5,962 nucleotides of DNA, taken from positions 1-5,962 of the forward strand of contig CAIVTL010000163.1 in NCBI GenBank assembly GCA_903908785.1. Direction: 5' to 3'. Below, one piece after another: positions 1-5,522 of this stretch (its first letter is position 1; each line of letters starts with the position of its first letter). A program made the translations under genes and the position numbers. The DNA comes from Caldifarciminota bacterium. Lineage in GTDB: Bacteria > Hydrothermota > Tepidihabitantia > Tepidihabitantales > Tepidihabitantaceae. Under the pieces are notes generated by a model. The model ran no database searches. It saw only the letters and a program-made list of their open reading frames with translations, and was not told the DNA's origin.

Positions 1-1
1 G

Positions 2-364
2 GCCGAAATCAAGGCCGGGGACAAGCCGGTGCTGATGGTCTTCACCAAGACCGACCGCGTGTTTGACGAGGCGGCGCTCAAGCGCCTCAAGCGCAGCTAC
101 GCCAAATCGGCCTTCGTTTCCGGGGCAACCGGTGACGGGATTGAGGAACTTAAGGCTGAACTGCTGCGCCGGGTTGAACGGGGAATGGTGACAAGGACGT
201 TCACTGTGCCCGGGGATAGATACGACCTTGTCAGTATGCTGCATGATGCCGGTCGCGTTGTCCGGGAACAAGCACTCAGGGGCAAGCTCAGGCTCAAGGT
301 CGTCGGGTTCCAGCCGTCCCTCGCCCGCGCCCGCGCCAAAGTGGACGCCGCGCTGCGCGGCTAA
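2..364 (+). CDS. hflX: GTPase HflX, C-terminal part (5' end outside window)
   Basis: This is the last 120 residues of a P-loop GTPase, open from the window edge to TAA at 362-364. The G4 guanine-specificity motif appears as TKTD, where HflX usually has NKxD. The G5 motif is SGATGDG, followed by IEELKAELLRRV, the end of the G domain. The tail FTVPGDRYDLVSMLHDAGRVV matches the beta-alpha C-terminal extension of HflX (usual form IPY..GDLVS.LHE.G.V). HflX binds 50S subunits and splits stalled or stress-arrested ribosomes, using GTP, in the cytoplasm. The Walker A and switch regions would lie upstream of the window. The T in place of N in G4 is known in some active GTPases such as the Rho family, so it need not mean loss of function. 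The gene converges on the oxidoreductase gene at 509-1165. Another Era/Obg-like GTPase is possible, but the tail favours HflX. Confidence 0.85.
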   Translation, partial: AEIKAGDKPVLMVFTKTDRVFDEAALKRLKRSYAKSAFVSGATGDGIEELKAELLRRVERGMVTRTFTVPGDRYDLVSMLHDAGRVVREQALRGKLRLKVVGFQPSLARARAKVDAALRG

Positions 365-377
365 GCCGCGCAGCGCG
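349..377 (+). terminator. Perfect 13-bp hairpin enclosing the hflX stop codon
   Basis: Bases 349-361 and 365-377 are perfect reverse complements (arm CGCGCTGCGCGGC), and the three-base loop is exactly the TAA stop codon of hflX. No T-run follows, so this is not a classical intrinsic terminator. It could protect the mRNA 3' end, pause polymerase, or act on both strands between the convergent genes. The last hflX codons (Ala-Leu-Arg-Gly) are made of the left arm. Confidence 0.6.
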
Positions 378-460
378 AGTTACCAGTTGCCAGTTTCCAG
401 TGTCCGGTGCCCGGGCTTCTGACTTCTAGCCTCTGGCTTCTGGCCTTTGCCTTTTGACTT
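377..460 (+). repeat. Heptamer array A (about 12 degenerate 7-base units)
   Basis: A 7-base period runs from the hairpin edge. The first block (377-411) has units GAGTTAC, CAGTTGC, CAGTTTC, CAGTGTC and CGGTGCC. After a 4-base break, the second block (416-460) has units such as CTTCTGA, CTTCTAG, CCTCTGG and CTTCTGG, ending in CTT. Neighbouring units differ by one to three bases, which suggests local slippage or copying followed by drift. Confidence 0.85.
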
Positions 461-484
461 GCACCCGCCTCGGTCGGCGTTCGC

Positions 485-519
485 GACTGCTAACTGCTAC
501 CTGCTAACTTACCAACTCG
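485..519 (-). repeat. Heptamer array B, overlapping the oxidoreductase stop codon
   Basis: Five 7-base units lie at 485-519, read on the minus strand as CGAGTTG, GTAAGTT, AGCAGGT, AGCAGTT and AGCAGTC. The first two units contain the last codons and the TAA stop of the gene at 509-1165, so the array runs into the coding sequence. An 8-base inverted repeat, GCACCCGC at 461-468 and GCGGGTGC at 519-526, flanks it. Confidence 0.75.
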
Positions 520-1165
520 CGGGTGCGACCAGCCCTGACGTGCCGCGGAGGACTTCATCAATGAACCGTTTCTCCGGCAGCGCGCCTTCGAACGAGTGGC
601 CGCGGTTGACCACGGTCCTCGGCACGGCCATCACATTGTAGAGCCCGGCAAGTTGCGGGAACTCTGCCGTGTCGATGATGCTCAAGGTGATGTTGTCCCT
701 TTCAATCGCCAGGCTTGCGGCCACGCCTGCGGCCAGCGGGCAGACCGGGCAGGTGAGGGTGACGAATACCTGCAGGCCCACCGGTGAGGTGAGTCCGGCC
801 AGCTTCGCCCGCGACTCCGGCTTCAACCCGCTATCGCGGCGCCCGACTAGTTCGATCAGCGTGAGCAGGGACGTGAACTCGAACCCGGCCGGCACGCCGT
901 AGTAGTGAATCCCGTAGTCCTTGTCCCCAACGACACAGATGGCCGGTACCTTGTCTACCCGATACTCGGCCGCTTTCGCGCTGTCCTTCTGCAGGTCGAA
1001 GATCTCAACTGACAGCCTGTCCGAAAGCGTGGCGATCTCCTTTGCCATCGCCGCGGCCTCTTTGCAGTACTGACACTCATTCTCCCGGGTGAAAACGACA
1101 AGCCGAACCGGGTTCGGCACCTTGGCTAGCATCGCTGCAGCCTTCGTTCTTGCTAGTTCGTTCAT
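509..1165 (-). CDS. Protein disulfide oxidoreductase, two thioredoxin folds (PDO/glutaredoxin-like)
   Basis: This 218-residue protein has two tandem thioredoxin folds, the layout of the archaeal/thermophile PDO family (known members about 220-235 residues). Domain 1 (about 15-108) carries the redox motif C31-Q-Y-C34 and its cis-proline loop V73-P74. Domain 2 (about 125-205) carries C139-P-V-C142 and V181-P182. CQYC is the typical N-terminal PDO motif; CPVC replaces the more usual CPYC. There is no signal peptide, so a cytoplasmic role is expected in thiol-disulfide exchange, likely reduced by a thioredoxin-reductase-like enzyme or feeding peroxiredoxin. The ATG at 1165 is preceded by an in-frame TAG only 13 bases upstream, which fixes the start. 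The Shine-Dalgarno GAGG is about 15 bases away and weak. The C-terminal Ala-Ser-Trp and the stop are formed by heptamer array B. Confidence 0.85.
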   Translation of the reverse strand: MNELARTKAAAMLAKVPNPVRLVVFTRENECQYCKEAAAMAKEIATLSDRLSVEIFDLQKDSAKAAEYRVDKVPAICVVGDKDYGIHYYGVPAGFEFTSLLTLIELVGRRDSGLKPESRAKLAGLTSPVGLQVFVTLTCPVCPLAAGVAASLAIERDNITLSIIDTAEFPQLAGLYNVMAVPRTVVNRGHSFEGALPEKRFIDEVLRGTSGLVAPASW

Positions 1166-1190
1166 GTATATCGGTAACTACCTCTACATG

Positions 1191-1217
1191 ATTAGACTCA
1201 GATGCCCGTCAGGGGAA
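1191..1217 (-). promoter_or_regulatory. Possible weak promoter of the oxidoreductase gene
   Basis: On the minus strand a good -10 (TCTAAT, 1191-1196) lies about 26 bases upstream of the ATG at 1165. The best -35 (TTCCCC, 1212-1217) is poor and spaced only 15 bases. This is a weak candidate compared with the other promoters in the window. Confidence 0.3.
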
Positions 1218-1397
1218 TCGGATCAGGAGTCCGTCCCCGGCCCCGCGCGTGAGACTCGGAATCCTCCAGCACGTCCCGGGATTGCCCGAGATTCAATCTG
1301 CACTACAGAGCCACAACATCATCGTCTTCGCGAGGAGGTCTTTCTCCGCTGCTTCTGTTTCGTGTACCGGTCTTCGTGGTAGACCTCACCTCGGGGC

Positions 1398-1435
1398 ATT
1401 TTGACTTCTGATATCTGCCCTTTGCCTTCTGACTT
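1398..1435 (+). repeat. Heptamer array C
   Basis: Five 7-base units plus a partial: ATTTTGA, CTTCTGA, TATCTGC, CCTTTGC, CTTCTGA, then CTT. It uses the same CTTCTGA-type unit as the second block of array A and array H, and like them ends in GACTT. It lies about 70 bases upstream of the promoter of the propeller gene. Confidence 0.8.
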
Positions 1436-1507
1436 GTGCGCCCTGCGCGCCATGTTCCTCCGCGTTCATCCGTGCTTCGATTCCGGTTTTGGGGCGGCGG
1501 TTTGGGT

Positions 1508-1535
1508 TTGACCGGCTGTCCTTTTCGGCTACACT
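1508..1535 (+). promoter_or_regulatory. Sigma-70-like promoter of the propeller gene
   Basis: TTGACC (1508-1513), 16 bases, TACACT (1530-1535). Expected transcription start is near 1542, giving a leader of about 37 bases before the TTG start at 1579. The same form (TTGACC, 16 bases, TACAAT) is found at 5822-5849. A better isolated -10 word, TATGAT at 1539-1544, has no matching -35. Confidence 0.6.
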
Positions 1536-1568
1536 ATGTATGATAATCTGAATGAGGCGCGGAACCTG

Positions 1569-1575
1569 AGGAGGT
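1569..1575 (+). promoter_or_regulatory. Ribosome binding site that fixes a TTG start
   Basis: AGGAGGT lies three bases before TTG at 1579-1581. The only nearby in-frame ATG (1552) is followed by a stop at 1567-1569, so TTG is the one start in frame with both the Shine-Dalgarno site and the signal peptide. Confidence 0.8.
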
Positions 1576-1578
1576 TAC

Positions 1579-3222
1579 TTGATACGAATAGTTTCTCTGT
1601 CGGCAATCCTGCTGTTTGCACTGGCGGCGGCCTACGAGCCGTTGGTTCCGCCGATGCAGCCGGTATTGCCGGCTTCGTTGCCCGCGTATGAACCGGGCCT
1701 GCCGCTTTTCCTTAATGCACCCTGGGATACTAATGCCCTCGCCGACAGCCTGGATCAGTCCGGGCCGCCGGACGGCGCGCTGTTTGTCGCGCGGGCGGCC
1801 GGGCCGGAGTCGAGCATCGTCGTTCTCGCATACAACTATCTCAACGGCGACTGGTCCTTCCGCATCAGCCGGAGCACGAACTCGGGCAAGACCTACACGG
1901 CGCAGACCCTGGCGCCGGGTTACTGGGTCGACGACGTCCTCCACGGCAATGGCCGGGATACCGTCTACCACGTCTCGATTGCCAACCTCGGCGGCGTCTA
2001 TCACCTGTTCCTGCGCCGTTCGTTTGATGCCGGCGATTCCTGGAGCGACACGATTCGGGTTGACCGTGGCACCAGCACCTTTACCGACAAGCCGATGCTT
2101 ACCAGCAAGGACAGCTTCCTCTACTGTACCTACACCGACTTTTCGGGCGGCACTAACTACATCCGGATGTGCCGCTCGACCGACTACGGCGCGACATGGA
2201 ACGCCGGCGACATCAACGTATCGACCAGCAGCGGCCAGGGTTCGTGCCCGGCGGCCGCGCCCAACGGTGACGCCTATGTGGTCTGGGGCCAGCCGGCCTC
2301 GTGGGTGCCGACGTCAATCTGGTTCAACCGCTCGACCGACCACGGCCTGACCTGGGGTACGCCCCGGAAAATCGACGACCTTGATACGTCCTCGCACATG
2401 AACGGATGGCGGGCCAACCACAGCTTCCCGGCGATGATCGTGGACAGCGCCGGCAAGATTTACGTTACTGTACAGGAGCGGCTGCACGGCCAGGGCTGGG
2501 ATGCGGCCGTCTACTCCTCGATTGACACAGGTGCGACCTGGCAGGGGCCTTACCAGGCGAACGACGACACGGTGATGGACTCGGACCAGTATTGCACGTG
2601 GATTGAGCTGGACCGGTATCAGCGGCCGCACGTATTCTGGTACGACAACCGGAACTACTACCCGACCACATCCGGCGACGTCTACTATAGTTGGTCGGAA
2701 GACGGCGGCGTGACCTGGCAGCCGAACGAACAGGTGAACGACGTATCGCCCTGCTGGACGTCGAGTTCCAGTTCGATGATGGGCGACTTCCAGCAGATTC
2801 GCTGCGACACCAACTATGTCTACTGCGAATGGAGCGACCACCGGAACGGCCGCAATTCCTGGAGTTACATCGGCGCGGCGCGGCGGCCGCTGCCGGCATT
2901 CGTCGGCGTGGCTGAGAAGCCGGGCTCCGGCGCGTGGCAGCAGAGCCGGTTCGTCCTGCAGCAGAACCGGCCCAACCCGGTTGTGCGCGGGACCACGATT
3001 TCCTTCCAGCTTGAGCGGGCGCAGACCGCTACGCTCGGCGTATACGACCTTGCCGGCAAGCTGGTGCGAGGGTTGGTCAATGGTAGTCTTGGCGCGGGCG
3101 AACACTCAGCATACTGGGACGGCCGCGACGAGGCAGGCCGGCGCGTTGCAGCGGGAATCTACTACTACTCGCTCCGTTCGGGCGCGACCTCGGCCGCGCG
3201 CCAGATGGTTCTGACTCGCTAG
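1579..3222 (+). CDS. Exported six-bladed Asp-box (BNR/sialidase-fold) protein with FlgD-Ig/T9SS-like C-terminal domain
   Basis: This 547-residue protein starts at TTG. Residues 1-18 form a signal peptide (hydrophobic LSAILLFALAAA). Six Asp boxes of the form SxDxGxTW follow: 99-106 (STNSGKTY, Asp replaced by Asn), 148-155, 200-207, 252-259, 314-321 and 373-380, spaced 49-62 residues, as expected for a six-bladed sialidase-type propeller. WYDNRN (354-359) and WSDHRNG (418-424) resemble motifs common in such secreted propellers. Residues about 458-547 form a FlgD-Ig/Por-secretion-like domain: NRPNP, LGVYDLAGKLVRGLV, WDGRDEAGRRVAAGIYYY and a final RQMVLTR. In type IX secretors this tail directs export and surface attachment. 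No catalytic Arg triad could be assigned, so enzyme activity is not claimed; a surface binding or structural role is equally possible. It has its own promoter (1508-1535) and terminator (3244-3267). Confidence 0.85.
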   Translation: MIRIVSLSAILLFALAAAYEPLVPPMQPVLPASLPAYEPGLPLFLNAPWDTNALADSLDQSGPPDGALFVARAAGPESSIVVLAYNYLNGDWSFRISRSTNSGKTYTAQTLAPGYWVDDVLHGNGRDTVYHVSIANLGGVYHLFLRRSFDAGDSWSDTIRVDRGTSTFTDKPMLTSKDSFLYCTYTDFSGGTNYIRMCRSTDYGATWNAGDINVSTSSGQGSCPAAAPNGDAYVVWGQPASWVPTSIWFNRSTDHGLTWGTPRKIDDLDTSSHMNGWRANHSFPAMIVDSAGKIYVTVQERLHGQGWDAAVYSSIDTGATWQGPYQANDDTVMDSDQYCTWIELDRYQRPHVFWYDNRNYYPTTSGDVYYSWSEDGGVTWQPNEQVNDVSPCWTSSSSSMMGDFQQIRCDTNYVYCEWSDHRNGRNSWSYIGAARRPLPAFVGVAEKPGSGAWQQSRFVLQQNRPNPVVRGTTISFQLERAQTATLGVYDLAGKLVRGLVNGSLGAGEHSAYWDGRDEAGRRVAAGIYYYSLRSGATSAARQMVLTR

Positions 3223-3243
3223 ACCGGGACTAGTGAAGACTGT

Positions 3244-3267
3244 GCGGGCCGGCATTTGCCGGCCCGC
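3244..3267 (+). terminator. Terminator hairpin after the propeller gene
   Basis: Perfect 10-bp GC-rich stem (GCGGGCCGGC at 3244-3253 with GCCGGCCCGC at 3258-3267) and loop ATTT, 22 bases after the stop codon. The following TTCAATTCAA is only partly T-rich. It is a strong hairpin with a weak tail, the best intrinsic-terminator candidate here. Confidence 0.7.
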
Positions 3268-3540
3268 TTCAATTCAACGACGCCAGGAACGCCGGATTGG
3301 CGGGCAGGGCGACGCAGCCGCGCATGTTTGGAGTTTGGGATTTGGGATTTGGATTTCCCGCTCGGAGCGGGCGGTGTACGGTTCACGGGCGACGGGCTAC
3401 AGTCTGCGCCAGCATCGGGTAGAGGAACACGCGTCCGGGCGGCAGGGCTCCAATCGTGGACCCGCGGGGCGAACTCCTACTATTGAATAATGTGCCCCGA
3501 AACTCCCCGAGGAACACGAAGGCTGGATTCGGATAATCTA
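3268..3540. other. Gene-free stretch, no coding signal
   Basis: This lies between the propeller terminator and the 3' side of the minus-strand gene at 3581. Short ORFs (for example 3256-3486) have no Shine-Dalgarno site and run through the terminator or array D. Apart from array D and the word ACACGAAGGC near 3513-3522, I recognise nothing. Confidence 0.6.
3326..3352 (+). repeat. Heptamer array D (G/T-rich)
   Basis: Units GTTTGGA, GTTTGGG, ATTTGGG, then a 6-base ATTTGG. G-runs every 7 bases give a possible two-tier G-quadruplex on the plus strand. It lies about 60 bases after the propeller terminator. Confidence 0.75.
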
Positions 3541-3575
3541 GAATCCAGAATCTGGCATCTTGAATGCCGAATGAC
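3541..3575 (+). repeat. Heptamer array E
   Basis: Five 7-base units: GAATCCA, GAATCTG, GCATCTT, GAATGCC and GAATGAC. Before a 2-base slip there are GGATTCG and GATAATC (3525-3538). The array starts immediately beyond the stop of the minus-strand gene at 3581. Within it GGCAT/ATGCC (3554-3568) can form a small stem. Confidence 0.75.
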
Positions 3576-3580
3576 CCCGG

Positions 3581-4183
3581 TCAGTGCCCGAGATTGCGGT
3601 TCCTGTATCCGAAGTTGATGTAGTAATACTCCATGTCGCACCAAACCTGTCGTTCCAGTGCGGACATCGTGAAGTCGCGACTCCCCTCGCTGCCGCTGAG
3701 TTGGACCTTGATGACGGTGTCGGCCGGGGCCTGGGAGACTGCCAGGGGCAGGGCGAACTCGGGCTCGAACGTGTAGGCTTCAAACACAGCCCCGTTCGAT
3801 AGCGTGTCGCGCCTGCTCTCGCTTTCGTCCCAGTCTACAGCGAAACGCTTGCCCTCGACCATTACGGCCGCTGAGTGCATTGCCAGCCAGTCCTGGCCGG
3901 TATAGACCACGCTCACGAAGAACCTCGCCCCGCTGTCGCTCCCTTCATAGATGCTCAGGTTCAGGCGGGGGTCCGTTTCCGGTATCTTGTCGACATTCAT
4001 GTGTCGGAACATGACCGAGCCCTCAGTCTCACCCGGTTTGACTATCAGGCGCTGCTCTATGTCCTTGACGCGGGCAAAAATGGCACTGTCGGAATCAGAG
4101 TCCGACGTGGTCTCGGGTTCCACCGCGCCGGCAAAGCTGAGCGCGATGCAGATGAGAGGCAGAGTCCTGATAACGGCGTTCAT
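3581..4183 (-). CDS. Exported protein of unknown function (200 aa)
   Basis: I do not recognise a family. The protein has a clear signal peptide: MNAVIRT, a hydrophobic stretch LPLICIALSFAGA, and a likely cleavage after A18-G19-A20. A short acidic Ser-Asp repeat (SDSDSDS, 27-33) follows. The rest looks like alternating beta strands (for example ARFFVSVVYTG and KRFAVDWDES) and ends in the aromatic cluster WCDMEYYYINFGYRNRN. The single mature-region Cys and lack of a lipobox suggest a soluble periplasmic or secreted protein. The start is well supported: GGAGG lies four bases before the ATG at 4183. A near-consensus promoter (4290-4318) gives it an unusually long leader of about 100 bases, so it is probably transcribed on its own. 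It is a real gene by start signals, promoter and signal peptide; its function cannot be inferred from sequence. Confidence 0.8.
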   Translation of the reverse strand: MNAVIRTLPLICIALSFAGAVEPETTSDSDSDSAIFARVKDIEQRLIVKPGETEGSVMFRHMNVDKIPETDPRLNLSIYEGSDSGARFFVSVVYTGQDWLAMHSAAVMVEGKRFAVDWDESESRRDTLSNGAVFEAYTFEPEFALPLAVSQAPADTVIKVQLSGSEGSRDFTMSALERQVWCDMEYYYINFGYRNRNLGH

Positions 4184-4283
4184 GAGTCCTCCTTTTCCTG
4201 GGCTGCGGGGATTCCGGGGTACATTGCTTATCTTCTTTCGCCAATGTGCAGGCGGCCGACTGCAGGCCGTCGCTCGTCGTCGC
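4184..4283 (-). other. Long structured 5' leader of the exported-protein gene
   Basis: The promoter at 4290-4318 predicts a start near 4283, about 100 bases before the ATG. Two possible stems lie in it: CGGCC/GGCCG (4253-4257 with 4265-4269) and ACATTG/CAATGT (4221-4226 with 4242-4247). No known riboswitch pattern is recognised. It may be regulatory or just spacer. Confidence 0.4.
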
Positions 4284-4289
4284 CGCGGG

Positions 4290-4318
4290 ATTGTAGGGAA
4301 GCATCACGCGCATGTCAA
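4290..4318 (-). promoter_or_regulatory. Near-consensus sigma-70 promoter of the exported-protein gene
   Basis: On the minus strand TTGACA (4313-4318) is followed by exactly 17 bases and TACAAT (4290-4295). This is the best promoter in the window, 11 of 12 consensus bases, and it points at the ATG at 4183. Confidence 0.8.
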
Positions 4319-4361
4319 GTGCGCAAGGGGTCCGCGGTGCATGGGCTAGGGTGCAAAGAGG

Positions 4362-4396
4362 CGAAGGGTAAAGGGGAAAGGGGAAATGGCAAATGA
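4362..4396 (+). repeat. Heptamer array F (purine-rich)
   Basis: Units CGAAGGG, TAAAGGG, GAAAGGG, GAAATGG and CAAATGA. The last three units are identical in order to those of array J (5864-5898). It lies about 43 bases upstream of the -35 box at 4313-4318. Three G-runs of three or four make a G-quadruplex conceivable. Confidence 0.85.
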
Positions 4397-4454
4397 GAGA
4401 GATGATGAACCGCCAAGACCGAACGGGAGTCTACCAGAAAACGCTGAGGCTCCG

Positions 4455-4489
4455 GACAATCGTCACTCGGCAATCGTCAATCGGAAATA
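4455..4489 (-). repeat. Heptamer array G
   Basis: Five 7-base units on the plus strand: GACAATC, GTCACTC, GGCAATC, GTCAATC and GGAAATA. It lies downstream of the gene at 4523-5050, about 15 bases beyond the hairpin at 4504-4522. Confidence 0.8.
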
Positions 4490-4503
4490 GCGTGACTGGG
4501 AAC

Positions 4504-4522
4504 TCGCGCGTGTAGCGCGCGA
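4504..4522 (-). terminator. GC hairpin directly after the stop codon at 4523
   Basis: TCGCGCG (4504-4510) pairs with CGCGCGA (4516-4522), and one further G-T pair is possible. The hairpin abuts the TAG stop. No T-run follows. On the coding strand it leads into CGCGAGTTCCCAGT, close to the sequence after the hflX hairpin (CGCGAGTTACCAGT). Confidence 0.5.
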
Positions 4523-5050
4523 CTAGATTGCGTCGGTCTCCGGTTCATCAGTCACCGCTGCCAGATGGTAGCTCGTGATGACCTGGCGTTCGGGCCCGGC
4601 CTCCACCCAGACGGCCGCAATCCACAGTTCGTCCTTGGGTTCGGACAGGACAATCTCGAGCAGAGCCGAACTCTCCCGGTCCGCTACGGCCCTGTGCTCG
4701 TTGGTCGTATAGCCCTTTGAGTTACCGAAATGCTTGGAGAAATCCGGTGGGTCGCTTCTGGGCCAGGCACCAAGGACTACGCGGCACGACTCGCCCGGCC
4801 CGAGTCTCCACTCATAGTACAACACCAGCCGATTAGCCGGGCCGGGAACAAACGGCGCGATGGATACCAGGCGCACTCCAGTCGGAAACGGCCCGGGCAA
4901 TGAAACCTGCCCGGCAACCGGCTGGACGCCAATTACCTGGCCGAATGTTTGAGCCGGCAGTGCCTCAGCGGAAGTCGTGGTAATGGTTATGTCGGATGCG
5001 GCGAGCTCGGGTTCCTTCATGTCGATGCGTGCCAACCTTTCTTCTGTCAT
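4523..5050 (-). CDS. Hypothetical protein, no recognised family (175 aa)
   Basis: I do not recognise this protein. There is no signal peptide or membrane segment, so it is probably cytoplasmic, though non-classical export cannot be excluded. The first 30 residues are polar and threonine-rich (ITITTTS). The middle is rich in Pro/Gly with beta-like stretches (GVRLVSIAPFV, RLVLYYEWRLG, CRVVLGAW). The end is again beta-like (ALLEIVLSEP, LWIAAVWVEAG, RQVITSYHLAAV) before an acidic tail EPETDAI, so a beta-sandwich fold is plausible. The ATG at 5050 is the only standard start before an in-frame stop at 5111-5113; ATG at codon 11 is an alternative. The Shine-Dalgarno site is weak (AGG three bases upstream). 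A TTGACA box at 5109-5114 supports local transcription. Long clean reading and normal composition support a real gene; its function is unknown. Confidence 0.65.
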   Translation of the reverse strand: MTEERLARIDMKEPELAASDITITTTSAEALPAQTFGQVIGVQPVAGQVSLPGPFPTGVRLVSIAPFVPGPANRLVLYYEWRLGPGESCRVVLGAWPRSDPPDFSKHFGNSKGYTTNEHRAVADRESSALLEIVLSEPKDELWIAAVWVEAGPERQVITSYHLAAVTDEPETDAI

Positions 5051-5082
5051 CTGCCTGGACTCAACGAAGCCGGAAACATGCC

Positions 5083-5114
5083 TATATGGTGCTGCAAACC
5101 TGCTCCACTGTCAA
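5083..5114 (-). promoter_or_regulatory. Possible promoter of the hypothetical protein gene
   Basis: A perfect -35 TTGACA (5109-5114, minus strand) is clear, but the -10 is ambiguous: CACCAT at 17 bases (5086-5091) or CATATA at 20 bases (5083-5088). The leader would be about 25-30 bases. Confidence 0.4.
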
Positions 5115-5164
5115 GCTAGCTCACTTTCCCCGGAAACCGGAACCGCCAAGGCACCAACTCCGGA

Positions 5165-5202
5165 TTTCTGACTTCTAGCTTCTAGCATCTGACTTCTGAC
5201 TT
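5165..5202 (+). repeat. Heptamer array H
   Basis: Units TTTCTGA, CTTCTAG, CTTCTAG, CATCTGA, CTTCTGA and a final CTT. It is the same unit family and the same GACTT edge as arrays A and C. It begins 12 bases beyond the stop of the His-rich gene (5215), on the other strand relative to that gene. Confidence 0.85.
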
Positions 5203-5214
5203 CGCCCGATGCCC

Positions 5215-5445
5215 TCAGTGCACGAGCGCTCTACCAAGGTAGTACGGCCAGATGAAAAGCGCGAGCACGCCCTTCCAGAAGAACGGCATCTGCAGGTAGC
5301 CGATGCTGAACAACCAGCCGATGCACCACACCGACCCCATCATCGGCCCGCCGTGCATGCCCCGGTGGTGCTTATGGTGATGCTTGTGGTCTTTGCACCG
5401 CTCTTCGGCCATCGGTTCCGATTCCGGCTTGGTTTCATCTGCCAT
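5215..5445 (-). CDS. Small His-rich membrane protein (76 aa)
   Basis: The N-terminal half is hydrophilic and acidic, then becomes a possible metal-binding stretch: C17-K-D-H20-K-HHH-K-HH (22-27), followed by RGMHGGPMM with more His and Met. Residues about 38-72 are hydrophobic and aromatic (SVWCIGWLFSIGY and FFWKGVLALFIWPYYLG), fitting one long or two short membrane segments with a short turn at LQMP. No signal peptide precedes the His cluster. The start is certain: AAGGAG sits six bases before ATG at 5445. His, Met and Cys clusters suggest binding of Cu, Ni or Zn, but this is inferred from composition only. The tail resembles small uncharacterised bacterial membrane proteins; I cannot name a family. 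No clear promoter lies just upstream, so it may be co-transcribed with the lipoprotein gene at 5675-5788. Confidence 0.8.
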   Translation of the reverse strand: MADETKPESEPMAEERCKDHKHHHKHHRGMHGGPMMGSVWCIGWLFSIGYLQMPFFWKGVLALFIWPYYLGRALVH

Positions 5446-5488
5446 GGGTATCTCCTTTGCGGCTCAAAATCAGGTGCTTAGACCCGTG

Positions 5489-5502
5489 CCGGCCTGCGCC
5501 GG
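5489..5502 (-). other. Small GC stem upstream of the His-rich gene
   Basis: CCGGC (5489-5493) and GCCGG (5498-5502) form a 5-bp stem with a 4-base loop, in the transcribed gap between the lipoprotein and His-rich genes. It may be an attenuator or nothing; there is no T-run. Confidence 0.2.
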
Positions 5503-5522
5503 TTCCTCATCGCGTCCGGCAT

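Larger units (their letters stand above)
1166..1507. other. Gene-free stretch between divergent genes
   Basis: No convincing gene is seen on either strand. The ORF crossing 1089-1382 lacks a Shine-Dalgarno site and protein-like composition. Recognisable content is heptamer array C (1398-1435) and CACGAA-type words on the minus strand at about 1355-1380 (CCACGAAGAC, then CACGAAAC), which recur in the octamer array at 5935-5958. At 1455-1500 there is a degenerate stretch around TTCATCCGTG. It looks like repeat-derived spacer. Confidence 0.6.

Noticed and set aside
377..460. Tandem units could suggest a CRISPR array
   Set aside because: Units are 7 bases, contiguous and degenerate; there are no 24-37 base repeats with unique spacers and no cas genes.
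1552..1569. Five-codon leader peptide (ATG AGG CGC GGA ACC TGA) before the propeller gene
   Set aside because: No Shine-Dalgarno site, and nothing regulatory in its codons; its stop overlaps the real ribosome binding site by chance or weak coupling only.
1616..2350. Plus-strand ORF of 244 codons
   Set aside because: Frame-shifted shadow of the propeller gene, with Arg/Ser/Pro/Thr-biased composition.
2314..3105. Minus-strand ORF of 263 codons
   Set aside because: It is antisense to the propeller gene, rich in Arg/Val/Pro from GC-rich codon positions, with no Shine-Dalgarno site; the plus-strand frame has clear Asp boxes.
3326..3352. Resemblance to telomere repeats (TTTAGGG-like)
   Set aside because: Only four units inside a gene-bearing region and degenerate; it fits the general heptamer arrays better.
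3233..3490. Two overlapping plus-strand ORFs after the propeller gene
   Set aside because: They cross the terminator hairpin and array D, have no Shine-Dalgarno site and show no protein-like pattern.
4095..4313. Minus-strand ORF starting upstream of the exported protein gene
   Set aside because: Its start lies inside the predicted promoter, between -35 and -10, and most of it is out of frame with the real gene.
3875..4396. Plus-strand ORF of 173 codons
   Set aside because: Antisense to the exported protein gene and runs through its promoter and array F; no start signal.
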